Of a DNA stretch of 64,000 bases, positions 46,854 through 57,369 are shown piece after piece. The DNA is from Terebella lapidaria. Taxonomy: Eukaryota; Annelida; Polychaeta; Terebellida; Terebellidae. The stretch is from NCBI GenBank assembly GCA_949152475.1, contig OX424559.1, positions 20,801,809-20,865,808 of the forward strand, given 5' to 3'. Under the pieces are notes generated by a model. The model was given only the letters and a program-made list of their open reading frames with translations. It searched no databases and was not told where the DNA came from. How positions within the stretch are numbered: position 1 is the first letter of the stretch; every line of letters begins with the position of its first letter. The position numbers and the translations under genes are program-made.

Positions 46854-48029
46854 GAGGCGAGTGTCTAAGAAAAGATAGCAAGCGTCTTCAATGATTTACC
46901 GACGACGTACCACAGTCAGGCACAGCTCAATCTATCAAGATATTCTTGACTCAGATGTCAACAAACTCTTCAAAACGAAGAAACAGAAAGTAAAACTGAG
47001 ACCAAGAGGAAGAGATGCGATGTTGCCATCAATTCCCAATACGTCTGGTGCTGAAGATAATGTTGTAAATCTAGAACAAATTACGAGTACAACTATTAAA
47101 TCAAAACCAAAGCAACTGCAGAAAATCGATATGAAAACCGGACGAGCATCTCCAAGTAGAGGTGATAGGATTCTTTCTGATTGGTCACATCCGTCGATAT
47201 CCCAGACAAGTAATATGCAATTCACAACAACCAATTCACTCCAGGGTGCAACCAAACGAAATGAAACCTCGAAGAATAGTATCTGTGGGGATGTACTCCC
47301 TGGTACCAGTTTATCCAATAATCATCACAGCTCACGAGATGTGCGACCGAAGGATCCACAGCATCACACACGCGAGCATTGCAAGGAAGAAAGGGCAACT
47401 GCTGTCTGCCAAGATGAGGGCATGATCACCTGTCATGTGGATCTCAGCAGGGGATGTGGAGGTACAGCAGGGGATTACCTGACCACAACAGATGTAACAC
47501 CCAGTGGGGAGGCGGAAGCAAAAACAGGTATGAGTCATCACACCGTTCACCCTGAGGTAGATGAGTATCTGATGACTTGCCCATGGAAAATACCAGGTAC
47601 AACAAGGGATTACCTGACCACATCAAATGTACAACCTAGAATACAGGCGGAAGATACGACAGAAGCGAGTTATGACATGGCTGTCCCTGTGGTAGATGAC
47701 TATCTGGTGACTTGCCCAAGCAACATGAAAGGTACAGCAAGGGATTACCTGACCACATCAAGTATCCAGCCTAGAGCACAGGCGGACGAAATGGCACAAT
47801 GAGTCATCACATCGCTGACCCTGAGGTAGATGAGTACCTGATAACTTGTCTAAGGAGCCTGCCAGGTACAGTGAGGGATCTGACAACAACAAGTGTGAGA
47901 CCCTGCAAGGACGCAGACGAATTGGCAGACAAAAGTTATCGTGTCACTGACCTTCAGGAAGATGAGTTCCATTTGAATTGCCAAGTGAACCTCCCAGGAA
48001 CAGCCAGAGATTATTTTCCAACCAGTTAA
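46854..48029 (+). CDS. Ig-receptor exon 5: cytoplasmic tail with five Tyr repeats
   Basis: Splicing at 'ttcgtcag' (46,846-46,853) continues exon 4 as Trp then 'RRVSKKR', a good stop-transfer run, and then meets an in-frame TAG at 46,876. The frame reopens at once and continues from 46,879 to 47,802. The alternative acceptor before 46,920 ('accacagtcag') would skip the TAG. The tail is hydrophilic and basic at first, then has five ~43-residue repeats with paired motifs: DYLTTTD, DEYLMTC/RDYLTTSN, DDYLVTC/RDYLTTSS, DEYLITC/RDLTTTS, RDYFPTS. The frame changes by one base near 47,802, within repeat 4, and the last part reads in the frame at 47,799-48,029. These tyrosines are candidate phosphorylation and SH2-docking sites, by inference. 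Confidence 0.55.
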
Positions 48030-48261
48030 TTTGTGGACAATACAAGTGTTTCAGAGTGTCACGTCAGTTGTGTTTCTGAGGAATCATGTAAGTCCAGCAG
48101 CGATGACAATAGAAAGAGTGCAACACAGAATAATGATATGTGATTTATTTGACCTGAAGTGTACAGACTATGCTAAAACTGACACAGTTAGTTGATGGAA
48201 TATGACAAATTTGATAGCGTTCGAACTGTTTCTACTCAGATGTACATTATACAGAAATATC

Positions 48262-48272
48262 TTATAATAAAT
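48262..48272 (+). terminator. Probable poly(A) signal of the Ig-receptor gene
   Basis: 'aataaata' lies about 235 nt after the last stop. A second AATAAA is at about 48,650. Either could serve. Confidence 0.35.
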
Positions 48273-48279
48273 ACAGTAC

Positions 48280-49870
48280 TTAAAAACTACATGTATTCTG
48301 TATTATTCTGTCATCATGATTGCCGAAACAATCACGCTATACACCAACATCATTAAATTCCGTAGGATCTTTAATGTAACGTGGTTGAGAATACACAAGA
48401 GTGTGTTGTGCTTCCCTTTCAGGTAACATTTTGATATGATATCCTTTGAAGTCAATATATACTTTTCACCACTCAGTGTTCAACATTTTATCCACGTGAT
48501 CCGTCATAACTTTTGCAAGGTTGAACTATATACTGGAAGAAAATGGGCCAATATATGATTGTGATAACTAAATCACCTATCCTAATAATAGACTGCAACT
48601 GTGAAACAGTTATATGAGTGTCCATGTTTCACAACTTCAAGAACATCAAAATAAAGACTTCAATCGAATTTATGAACAACAGGTGCTGAATGCAGGGTAT
48701 AATCTGCCATTACTCGTGTATTTCTGGAACACATAGCTAGATCTACTCGGGATTAAACTGAGAAATTATACAGCTACAACCTGTCTCAACATATGCGTAA
48801 AAACTCGACCTGACTCCGTATCATACAGTGAACACCAGAATTGTCCTGATATGAAATCCAGATGAATACCAATTCCAAGGACTCTTCGCAGTTCCCACAG
48901 AGAAGCAGCAATTGGGACACAAGATGAGCACCTTGCAGATCCACTTTCACACCTTGGACACACATCCATTACACCTTGGACACACGGCCATTATACATTG
49001 GACACCCTGGGCTATGTCAAACATACCAATGAGATATTTTAACGGGGGCTCATTAAAATACTTGGAGGCTCATATTAAAACTCCTAATCAGAGGATAACT
49101 GGATTTAGTTAACTGGAACTCCCATTTAGTTTATTTGCAACCACTCCATGGTAGGAAAAAATAATCAAAACCAATGGAGCAGCTTAGTTTACCCGGCCTA
49201 GACCCAGTTTAGCATGTTGGCGCAGTTCATATATTTACTGTGCAGCCTGTGATGTATCACATCAACTAAGTTATCAAAAGATAATCATTGTACTCTCGTG
49301 ACGTGTAGATCTGGTATGTTGTGTATTCAAAATGTTACGATTACATGTTCAGACCTTTACTAGATGTTGCACTAATTTGTGGAACACATTATTGTAGTAA
49401 AACCAAATACGCAAGCGTAATTGTAAATCAGCTCACAGTCTGCTAAAAGAAGTAAATTTCACGGAGATGTCGAGTTCTCCTCAGCGATAACTTTGGTTCA
49501 TTTGTATTTGATTGATATTTGCCAGTATTAGCATCAACTAAATACAATATCTACATTTTGCATTTGATGAAGATCACATATATGTCCCTTAATCATATAT
49601 TAAAGCTATGATATAATTGACATATGCGTACTTCACATGGGAACCAAACAGCGATAAATTTCATACTTTGAGCTTGAAAGCTCGATTTTAGCCCCATCAC
49701 AGGATATCTGGATCCGTACACGATTTTGTGCAGCTTGCTTCTGTAATAGTGCGTTCTTTTGAGAGCAGCGTGTAGTGTGGAAAAAGCTACACCCAATTGG
49801 TTCGATATTACTGCAATACTTACATTCCTGATAATGTAAACACAACCATGAATATGCAAGAACACTTGCA
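48280..49870. other. Intergenic; no gene recognised
   Basis: There are short 'ccttggacacac' repeats at 48,950-49,005 and a direct repeat pair around 49,040-49,080. No exon is supported. Confidence 0.3.
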
Positions 49871-49875
49871 TATGT

Positions 49876-50090
49876 TCAGATTCCTGAGTCTCCTTTTGGG
49901 CTGAGGTTTGCTGCCAACTTTTTTAACCTTTGCATGGGACGTTTGCCAGGGCCGTGTGACATAGTTTCAAAGGCAATTCCAACGATTAGGCCAAAAATCA
50001 CAGCGTCTCCAAGTAACATAAGTAAGAAACCAGATCCAACGACACTTAAGAAATCGCACAAATCTTGATCAATTGATATCCCATATTCAG
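49876..50090 (-). CDS. Possible last exon: transmembrane segment with basic tail
   Basis: The minus-strand frame gives 'YGISIDQDLCDFLSVVGSG', a hydrophobic stretch 'FLLMLLGDAVIFGLIVGIAF', then 'HGPGKRPMQRLKKLAANLSP' to a stop. This is a plausible membrane anchor with a short basic tail. No clear upstream ectodomain exon or acceptor could be tied to it. A neighbouring gene of the receptor type is possible but unproven. Confidence 0.35.
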
Positions 50091-50494
50091 GTAAAATAAA
50101 GTATACTTGTAACTAACAATAATATATTAGTTTATTGAAAACCTTACAATGACGGGTAAGTGGGTCGAAATAGACGGGGAGCGGGTATATGGGATGATAT
50201 GTAGAAATGACATAGGCGGGTAAACTAACGAAACGCACAATATCAGAGTCGTTACCGTCATCCAATTCAATTGTATGCAAACCAAGTCATATTCCCGATG
50301 ATACATGAATTCGCCACATCCATATTCAAAAGTCAATAAAAAAAGATCCAATATTGCACAAAAACGCAGTGATGCGAACCAAGTCCCACAAACACGTCCG
50401 GTGTGAAAGAATTTTGGTATTTTGTGAAGGGTGAAGGCGGCACATCCGACACGTTCTACTCCCTCCATGTTGCCATGTTGTAAGAACGTGTATG

Positions 50495-50710
50495 TGTAAT
50501 AAACATGGAAACAATACCCAAGTATATAGTATCCGAGCAAACAAAACCGAGTCCATTATCCAATCTCATAGTCCAGTGTCAGGCAAAATCGAGAAAATTT
50601 ATATGGAACTTCATGAACCCCCATATATGGCCATAAAGGGGTGAAATCAGGTGTTCCGGAAAGAGTGAGCATTTCCTGCCCCACATGTGGCACCCGTCAT
50701 GAATTCCAAA
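50495..50710 (+). pseudogene. Scrambled fragments related to neighbouring receptor loci
   Basis: 'aataaacatggaaacaatac' resembles 45,296-45,318 (intron 1 of the Ig-receptor), and 'ERVSISCPTCGTRHEF' (50,655-50,705) resembles the minus-strand fragment at 43.7 kb. The pieces do not form a gene. They point to past duplication within this region. Confidence 0.4.
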
Positions 50711-50713
50711 ACA

Positions 50714-51172
50714 TTAGCATGCAAAAAGGTCTTGTTGCATACTTGTCACAGATTTTTGGTACTTATCAACCAGATTGTGATGACGTCCATAGAATTTCTT
50801 GAAAGCAGCTATTAGTCTTGGTAAAACATATCCCTGTCGCAGCAATTTAGAGGCTAGCTGGGAACTTCGGTGAACAAAGTCCTCATATTTGCAACTAGCT
50901 CTGGAATAGCGTATGAGTTGTGAGACAAATACGCCATATGCTGGCAACATAGGAATGTTGCTGCTAAGAAAAGGGAAATTGACTATGGAAAAATTGAAAT
51001 CATCACGTTTGTCATACAACCTAGTGGACAGGTTAGAATCTTCATCAATCTTCAACCTTAGGTCTAAATAGTTGGAAAAATCAGAGGAGTATGTAGTATC
51101 TTTAATTTCAAGTTCCTTAGGATATATATCATCCAAATAATCACCAAACTTGGGATTATTTATTGACAATTA
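50714..51172 (-). pseudogene. 5'-truncated reverse transcriptase fragment (PLE-like group)
   Basis: It reads 'SINNPKFGDYLDDIYPKELE', 'IKDTTYSSDFSNYLDLRLKI', 'LYDKRDDFNFSIVNFPFL', 'AYGVFVSQLIRYSRA' and 'KFYGRHHNLVDKY'. This is the region after the catalytic DD of a common invertebrate and fish RT family with a PLE-like thumb. The catalytic motifs themselves are missing, since the fragment begins just after them. It is a dead fragment, unrelated in detail to the PLEs at 12-27 kb. Confidence 0.7.
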
Positions 51173-51769
51173 TTTATTGTAATAATTGACTATGTCATAT
51201 GTCCATAATAATAATATTTCTACTGTGTATTTTGTCTGACATTCCTACTTCATACACATGTTCAGCTGTACAGGAACAGTTTAGAACTAACGTAGATCCT
51301 GAATAAATCCTGTATCTGGTACCACCCCGCCCCGTTTCAACCTGAAATGAAGATTAGGATTATGATTAGTATGAAGATTATTGACTACAATGTCCAGAAG
51401 TTCTCGAAAATGACGATGTTGTGATCACCGTGTAAAAATTGGGGTAAATATCGATGGAAGAAACCTTATTTCTGGGCAATATCAACTGCTACTAACATTT
51501 GTGAAGTATATAAATAGGCAGTAGTACCTCGGACATCATATCATCCCCTCAGTTACTGCATGTATGCCTTATATTGCAGAAATTGAATTTTTCTTATGGA
51601 GTGTCGAGGTTTCGTCCGAAAAATCTGAGTTCAAGTCAGTGACAATAACATGAGCTGACCCCTAGACAAAAGAAATACATGTAGGTCGGTCACCGACTTA
51701 AGATATGTTGCAGGGTGTCTTATGACCACTGTAGATAAACTATACCTGTTACGTCAGTCCTTTGTTTTA

Positions 51770-51975
51770 ACTGTAGATTCTTTTCTACGAATCTACACTT
51801 TCTTGGATATGTTACCAAATGTGGATTATACGTAAACTGTAGATTTTGATCTACGAATCTACACTTTTTTGAGATACCAACCAAATGTGGATTATACATG
51901 TAGACACAAACTGTATATTCAATTGTAGATTCTGATCTACGAATCTAACCTTTCTGAGCGACCAAATGTGGATTA
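51770..51975. repeat. Three imperfect repeats with a GTAGATTC...GAATCTAC palindrome
   Basis: 'gtagattcttttctacgaat', 'gtagattttgatctacgaat' and 'gtagattctgatctacgaat' occur at about 51,772, 51,840 and 51,927, each followed by 'ctacactttctt' or similar and 'aaatgtggattatac'. Each forms a small hairpin. Confidence 0.8.
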
Positions 51976-52195
51976 TACATGTACAGACAGAAACCCAGTT
52001 TTCACACACGATTTTATACAACAGAATCTACTTGAAATCTTGCAAATCAATATTTAGAGTCACATGCATTTGTCGTTCACATCACAGTCGGACATTACAA
52101 TTGCCGTGTGTACTTGATTCCAGCGCAGAACGTAGATTCTTGACGTGCTGGTGTTTTGACGTAAATAGCGTGCCGCCAGTCCCGGGATTGTAGGC

Positions 52196-52438
52196 TTACA
52201 CTGACCGGCTTGCATTGTGCACAGGTCGTTCTTTTTTAAGCACAAAAATATCCTTTTCCTGTAGGGAGCGTATTTCCCGACCTTTTAGCACGAGGTGTAA
52301 CTGAATGCTGATGACCAACTCATACAGTGTTGCACCGGATGGGGTCGTCGTTCCTTTTCTGGCCTCCAGGACAAAGCGTCTCAAAGAGGAGCAAAGTTCA
52401 TCTTGTGCCATTCCAAGTCGTATTGGAGAGGTGTCCAT
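52196..52438 (-). pseudogene. Crypton/QRICH1-like (DUF3504-type) recombinase fragment
   Basis: The minus-strand frame 'MAQDELCSSLRRFVLEARK', 'GATLYELVISIQLHLVLKG' matches the pattern FxxExRK..G..Y...TLY.LV..IQ..L of the N-terminal region of Crypton-derived proteins (KCTD1/QRICH1/ZMYM2 type). Upstream in the same frame is '..AAVGLFNESNAIPQHN' after a stop. The catalytic tyrosine-recombinase part is not seen, so this is a fragment or one exon. Identification is from pattern memory. Confidence 0.4.
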
Positions 52439-53142
52439 GTTATGCTGTGGGATTGCGTTCGATTCGTTGAATAGACCGACTGCCGCTTACACTTCTTCGT
52501 CGAAGAACCAAACTACAGAACATACAAAAAAATCCAATATTTACAAATGTATCGAAACCAGTCACTCTATCGAAGCAGAAAAACGAATTCAGTAATCACG
52601 GATGTACCGAGACGCATTTAGATTAATTAGTGCACAGTGAATTTAACATCATTTTACCTTTCGTGGCGTTCCTTTTTAACTTCCGACTGTCTAGTGGTTT
52701 CTCTCCGAATTCATTTTGTTGATCAGGAACTTGCTACTAAATTTTATAATTAGCGACGAGCTCATCGCCGGGTGCATCGGAAAACACCGGCGTGTGATAC
52801 CGGACTGGGTTCGCCAGACTGCTCGGCATTTTCACCTGTTCACAGGTCGCTACTATCTCGTTGCCATCACTTCAGACGCAGTTGCAATAAAACAATTTTA
52901 AGTAGTTATGTGCAATAAATTTAGCGCACAATGTTGGACAGTCACTGTGTGAACAGTGTCATCAAGCCTGAAGGAATTGTACGTCAAAAATATAATTATC
53001 GTCCTCTTCCTCCATTTTTGAGCGATTGAGTGACCAAGTTAGTTATCGAGACTGTATTTATAGCGCAGCCCGTCACGGTTAGTGATTTCAACATTCTAAG
53101 TGGAATTCAGGATTGGAACTCGGAGTGTGGTATTAGAGAGCA

Positions 53143-53166
53143 GTAGATTCGTAGTTACGAATCTAC
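53143..53166. repeat. 24-bp palindrome GTAGATTCGTAG-TTACGAATCTAC
   Basis: An isolated copy of the motif cluster of this region, with near-perfect symmetry around the centre. Confidence 0.8.
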
Positions 53167-53196
53167 CTCGATGTATATATGTGGGGAATAGTTTAA

Positions 53197-53308
53197 GTCA
53201 GAGAATGTACCTCGTAACAATAGATTCGTAGATACGAATGCACTCGGGGCTTCGCCCCTCGTCCATTCGTTTCTACGAATCTATTGTTACTCGTACATTC
53301 TCCCTGAC
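53197..53308. repeat. ~50-bp-arm hairpin with GGGGC-TTC-GCCCC core
   Basis: The left arm runs 'gtcagagaatgtac', 'taacaatagattcgtagata', and the right arm runs back 'tttctacgaatctattgtta', 'gtacattctc'. Only a few positions fail to pair. The core has GGGGC and GCCCC. It shares the AGATTCGTAG motif with 51,770-51,975 and 53,143. Confidence 0.85.
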
Positions 53309-53309
53309 A

Positions 53310-54190
53310 TATTGAATCTGTGCGTTTAGAATGGTTCTACTACCGTCTGCGTGTAGTTTATATGAATACTATTGCATGTAAAACAATGTAATAATCACAT
53401 TGAATACCATGTCCATGGCCCTTAACATCCGAAACAACCCCTTCGCAATAGGTAAATAACAAGTACATCAATACGCAATCAAAAAGTTATAATTATATTT
53501 AAGGTACTTACACAGTTCACATTTAAGATGCAGAAATACCCACCATTTTTTTGTGTAGCACAGTAAATATTGCAGCATTGAATATTACTAAATTATTTTT
53601 ATCAAACCCAATATGGGGAAAAAGGCCTAGAAATAGCATTTGAGCAAGCAATATTATATTAAAGAAGAATTTTGAAGTATTTAATCAAATTTTAGGATGC
53701 CAAATGACAAAGTTAAATTACACAATTTTACGCGTCACCGTTCATATAGAAATATACATTAACAAATCTGCTAACTATTTTTCCAACAATTGCCACATAC
53801 CCAAGTCTATGAGCCGAGCCTTACTTTTTTAGATTTCCCCCTCAAAACCATACAATGGATTTTTGAAGTTGACTCTGCTGTGAGAACTGAACAACAAATC
53901 CATCATGGCCACAGGTTCACTTCCAAGGGGACTACTTTTTTAACCCTTGTACACCTATGGAACATTCATTCATTGTCTGGAAGGGGAAGATGTATGACAA
54001 ATAAGTTGAATAAGTGAGAACAAGCAGATATACTTTGTTTACTACAGGAATCTTGTGTGCCACATGCTACAGGCACCTGCCTGGACTGTGTGTGCAGTCA
54101 TGTGTAACACACCTGCAAGGTGCACACTGCTTTCCTCATGTTCATAGAAGCTCAAATACTAGTACATGATGTGCATGTCAAGAACAAGTC
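53310..54190. other. Intergenic; no gene recognised
   Basis: AT-rich sequence with no supported exon or repeat. Confidence 0.3.
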
Positions 54191-54507
54191 AGTATACTGC
54201 TCAAGCTGCTCAATACTGCTCATTATCGTCTTTGTACGTATATCGTGTCTATCGTATATCGTGTCTAATACTGCTCAATACTGCTCATTATCGTCTTTGT
54301 ACGTATATCGTGTCTAAGATGCCTCCAAAGCAAGCGTGAAAAAGCAAGCGTGACTGCGACCTATCCAAGCAACTGAAATCCAAACTGAGACTTCAACTGC
54401 AACACTTAATTAAGATAATCATCGGAACTTGCCTCATCATCCCCAGGATCATTAAAGTAAGGTCCCTGCTAACAAAATAAACACCCCTCTCTATAAACCC
54501 AATAACC

Positions 54508-55746
54508 ATGTACAAACAATACCCTGAGGCGGACAAGATGTCCGTACTAATAAAGATTAAAAATACATACAATGATCTCTTCCTAATGGACGATCTCATG
54601 CTAGTCATGAGAAACCACCTAAACCTAATGCCAAGAGACATAATATATCTCTCGTCTTATGCTAGAAACAGCTATAGAGCGACGTTCAGGGAGGACGAAA
54701 ACGTAACCAGATTACTAGATAAAAAAGAAATGCAAATAGGTGTAAAAACCCTGACATTTATGCCCCCCCCAAGAGCCGGTAAAGACCATCCGCTGCTACA
54801 ACGTCCCATATGGGATGACTGATGAGGCACTAGTATGGTTTAAGGTGCGCTATGAGCACATTAGTGAGCTATGGTATATTTGAGTTGGTGCTAGGGGCCT
54901 ATCTAGCCAATGAGGGGGGTTAGATCACCATGGTGAAAGTCGAATACCGCAATGGGGACTAAATGCCTATTTGACCGGGATCAAAAGGGTGATGAGGGGA
55001 ACTCATAGACTATACCCGACCATAGAGGATGGTAGCAGAATAATCAAATATCTAAAAGAGGACCTGACCCTCCCCTCACAACTAAAGATAGAAGGGAACC
55101 TGATCCAAATTAGAAGACCGGGAGAACCGGTGAGGATGAGGACTTGCCATGGTTGTGGGGGAAAAGACCACCTTCAAGAAAACTGTCCAGCTAGGCTTGT
55201 TTGTAGGAAATGTGGGCAAACGGGTCATAATGACGAAAGTTGTTTGGAAGATGTGAGCCAGTGGACAAAATCGGACAAGGATGCCACAGAAATTAAAGAT
55301 AGTTCAACAAATAACGAAAAAGAACAGCCCCAAACAATAGCTAAGGAGAGAGAAAATCTTGACAGGGTCAACAGCCCTGACAAACTCCAAGAGCAGGTAC
55401 AAAGCTTTCTGGAAGATTTCCCAGCATTGGTTGTATCACCAGTTAGCAACCCGAAAACCCCTGATCAAGGGACATACGCAAATGCCATAAAAACCCCTCC
55501 TATGCAATCCCGTCAGATCCCAGCAACTGAACCAGCAACCCCACAAAAAAAAGAGCTAGGCACTCAACGGCAAGACCAGAGATAAAGGCCTTAGAGACGA
55601 GCTATGTGGTTGTAGAAGATGAATTAGAACACCCCCCCCCCAAAAAACCATCAAAAAAGCGTAAACAAAAATCTGATAACTTGAAAGCTCCAGACCAAAA
55701 AAAACCAAATAGCACCCAACAGCCTGAACAGACCCAGACTAAGTAA
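54508..55746 (+). pseudogene. LINE ORF1 with two CCHC zinc knuckles
   Basis: The first part (54,508-54,822) is a Tx1-type ORF1 start ('YPEADKMSVLIKIKNTYNDL'). The second (54,971-55,585) carries CHGCGGKDHLQENC and CRKCGQTGHNDESC, both CX2CX4HX4C, followed by an acidic and then basic tail (KKPSKKRKQKS) that ends at a TAA 4 nt before ORF2. The parts lie in different frames, so ORF1 is broken by at least two length changes, one next to a C run at 54,763-54,770. It is an RNA-binding chaperone in intact relatives. Confidence 0.7.
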
Positions 55747-55750
55747 AAAT

Positions 55751-57325
55751 ATGAATAGTTTAAAGATATGCACCCTAAATATTAATAGAAGGATAAATAC
55801 TGAACTATTCAATATCCTAAGGACTGTGGAGGAACAGAAAATACATCTATTACTTCTTCAAGAAACGGGAAATATATCAACAAAGACAAAAGCTTTCTTG
55901 GAAAACTATTTTCAGGGCATATATTACACACATATAAACAACAATAACAGAAAACAAGCAGGTGTTACGACCTTAATCTCTAAAAAAGCAAACATTACAA
56001 ACGTCACATGGCAACCCATGGACCGTGACGGCCGGGTTTTGAGTTGCATTTGTAAATGGAGTAATAAAAATTTTGAGATTATAAATGTTTACTACCCAAA
56101 CGAAGTGGCCCAACAAAAACAACTCACCAATCTTTTAATAAACAAACTAGAACCGAAAGACTCAGAGCTAATAATGGGGGGAGATTTTAATTTCATTGAA
56201 AATAATCAGCTAGATATTGACAGAGGCATGTTCAGGGTGAAAAAATACATGAAAACAATGCATAAACAATTCCAACATCTAAAAGAAATAAACAACTTGG
56301 ATGATGTGTGGAGACAGATGAACCCCAAAAAAATGGAATTTACTTTTAACGCTGCAAATCACACAAAAACAAGGCTAGACCGTTTATATATACAAATACA
56401 TCTATTATCCCTTGACATCAAAACAAACCATGTACAAATAGACTATTCTGACCATAACATGACCTCCCTAGAACTAAAAATTAAAGACCAATCAGACAGA
56501 GGTAGAGGATTATGGAAATGTAATACATCGCTTCTACGAGAACCAGAAAATAAAGCAACTATCCAAAGACAATGGGAAAAATGGAGAGAAAATAAACAAA
56601 ATATGAACCCAATTGAGTGGTGGGAAAAAGGGAAAAAATTGATTAGAAAATTATTAATTGATATGGGGAAAAGAAAAAAGAAGGAAACGGACTATGAAGA
56701 AAAGGAAATGAAATTGAAACTAAAAGAAATACTAAATAAAAATGAAAATGGCCAGGGAAATGAAGAAAGGATAGAAACATATAGAGGTAAATTGAGCATG
56801 ATACAGGAGAGAAAATTAGAAGGGGTGAAAATAAGGGCACGAGAAGAATACCTAGAAAAAGGGGAAAAGAACACAGCGTACTTCTATAATAGACTAAAGG
56901 AAAACAATAACCTGAATACTATATATACCATGAAAACAAATAACATGGAACTAACGGGAACAGAAATGAGAGAGTATATAAAATCTTTTTATGAAGATTT
57001 ATACAAAGAGGACAAAACAGAAAATGTTGAGATTCAAAGATATCTAAACGATATTGATCTTCCTAAACTGACAGAAACAGAGGGTCACGACCTGGGAAAA
57101 CTACTCACCAATAGGGAATGTTATAAGGCATTAGAGAAAATGAAAAATAATAAAAGTCCAGGAAATGATGGATTCACAAAAGAATTCTACGTTGAATGTT
57201 GGGAATTCATAGGGGATGATCTAACAGAAATGTTAAATAACTGCTATTTTGGAAATGAAATGACAGAGTCAATGAAACAAGGTATTATAAAATTACTGTT
57301 CAAAAAAGGAGACGTAAAAACATAA
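55751..57325 (+). CDS. LINE ORF2 N-terminal part: AP endonuclease and start of RT
   Basis: 524 codons. The endonuclease has LNIN, LLLLQETGN, GGDFNFI, RLDRLY and SDHN, the usual order of apurinic-type endonuclease residues. A coiled, Lys/Glu-rich linker follows (about 260-400). The RT begins with 'NKSPGNDGFTKEFYVECW' and 'GIIKLLFKKGD'. The frame ends early because an A run at 57,315-57,319 is one base short of continuing into 'NWRPISLLNIDYK'. The neighbouring frame carries the rest. Confidence 0.8.
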   Translation: MNSLKICTLNINRRINTELFNILRTVEEQKIHLLLLQETGNISTKTKAFLENYFQGIYYTHINNNNRKQAGVTTLISKKANITNVTWQPMDRDGRVLSCICKWSNKNFEIINVYYPNEVAQQKQLTNLLINKLEPKDSELIMGGDFNFIENNQLDIDRGMFRVKKYMKTMHKQFQHLKEINNLDDVWRQMNPKKMEFTFNAANHTKTRLDRLYIQIHLLSLDIKTNHVQIDYSDHNMTSLELKIKDQSDRGRGLWKCNTSLLREPENKATIQRQWEKWRENKQNMNPIEWWEKGKKLIRKLLIDMGKRKKKETDYEEKEMKLKLKEILNKNENGQGNEERIETYRGKLSMIQERKLEGVKIRAREEYLEKGEKNTAYFYNRLKENNNLNTIYTMKTNNMELTGTEMREYIKSFYEDLYKEDKTENVEIQRYLNDIDLPKLTETEGHDLGKLLTNRECYKALEKMKNNKSPGNDGFTKEFYVECWEFIGDDLTEMLNNCYFGNEMTESMKQGIIKLLFKKGDVKT

Positions 57326-57369
57326 AGAACTGGCGACCTATTAGTTTACTAAATATAGATTATAAAATT

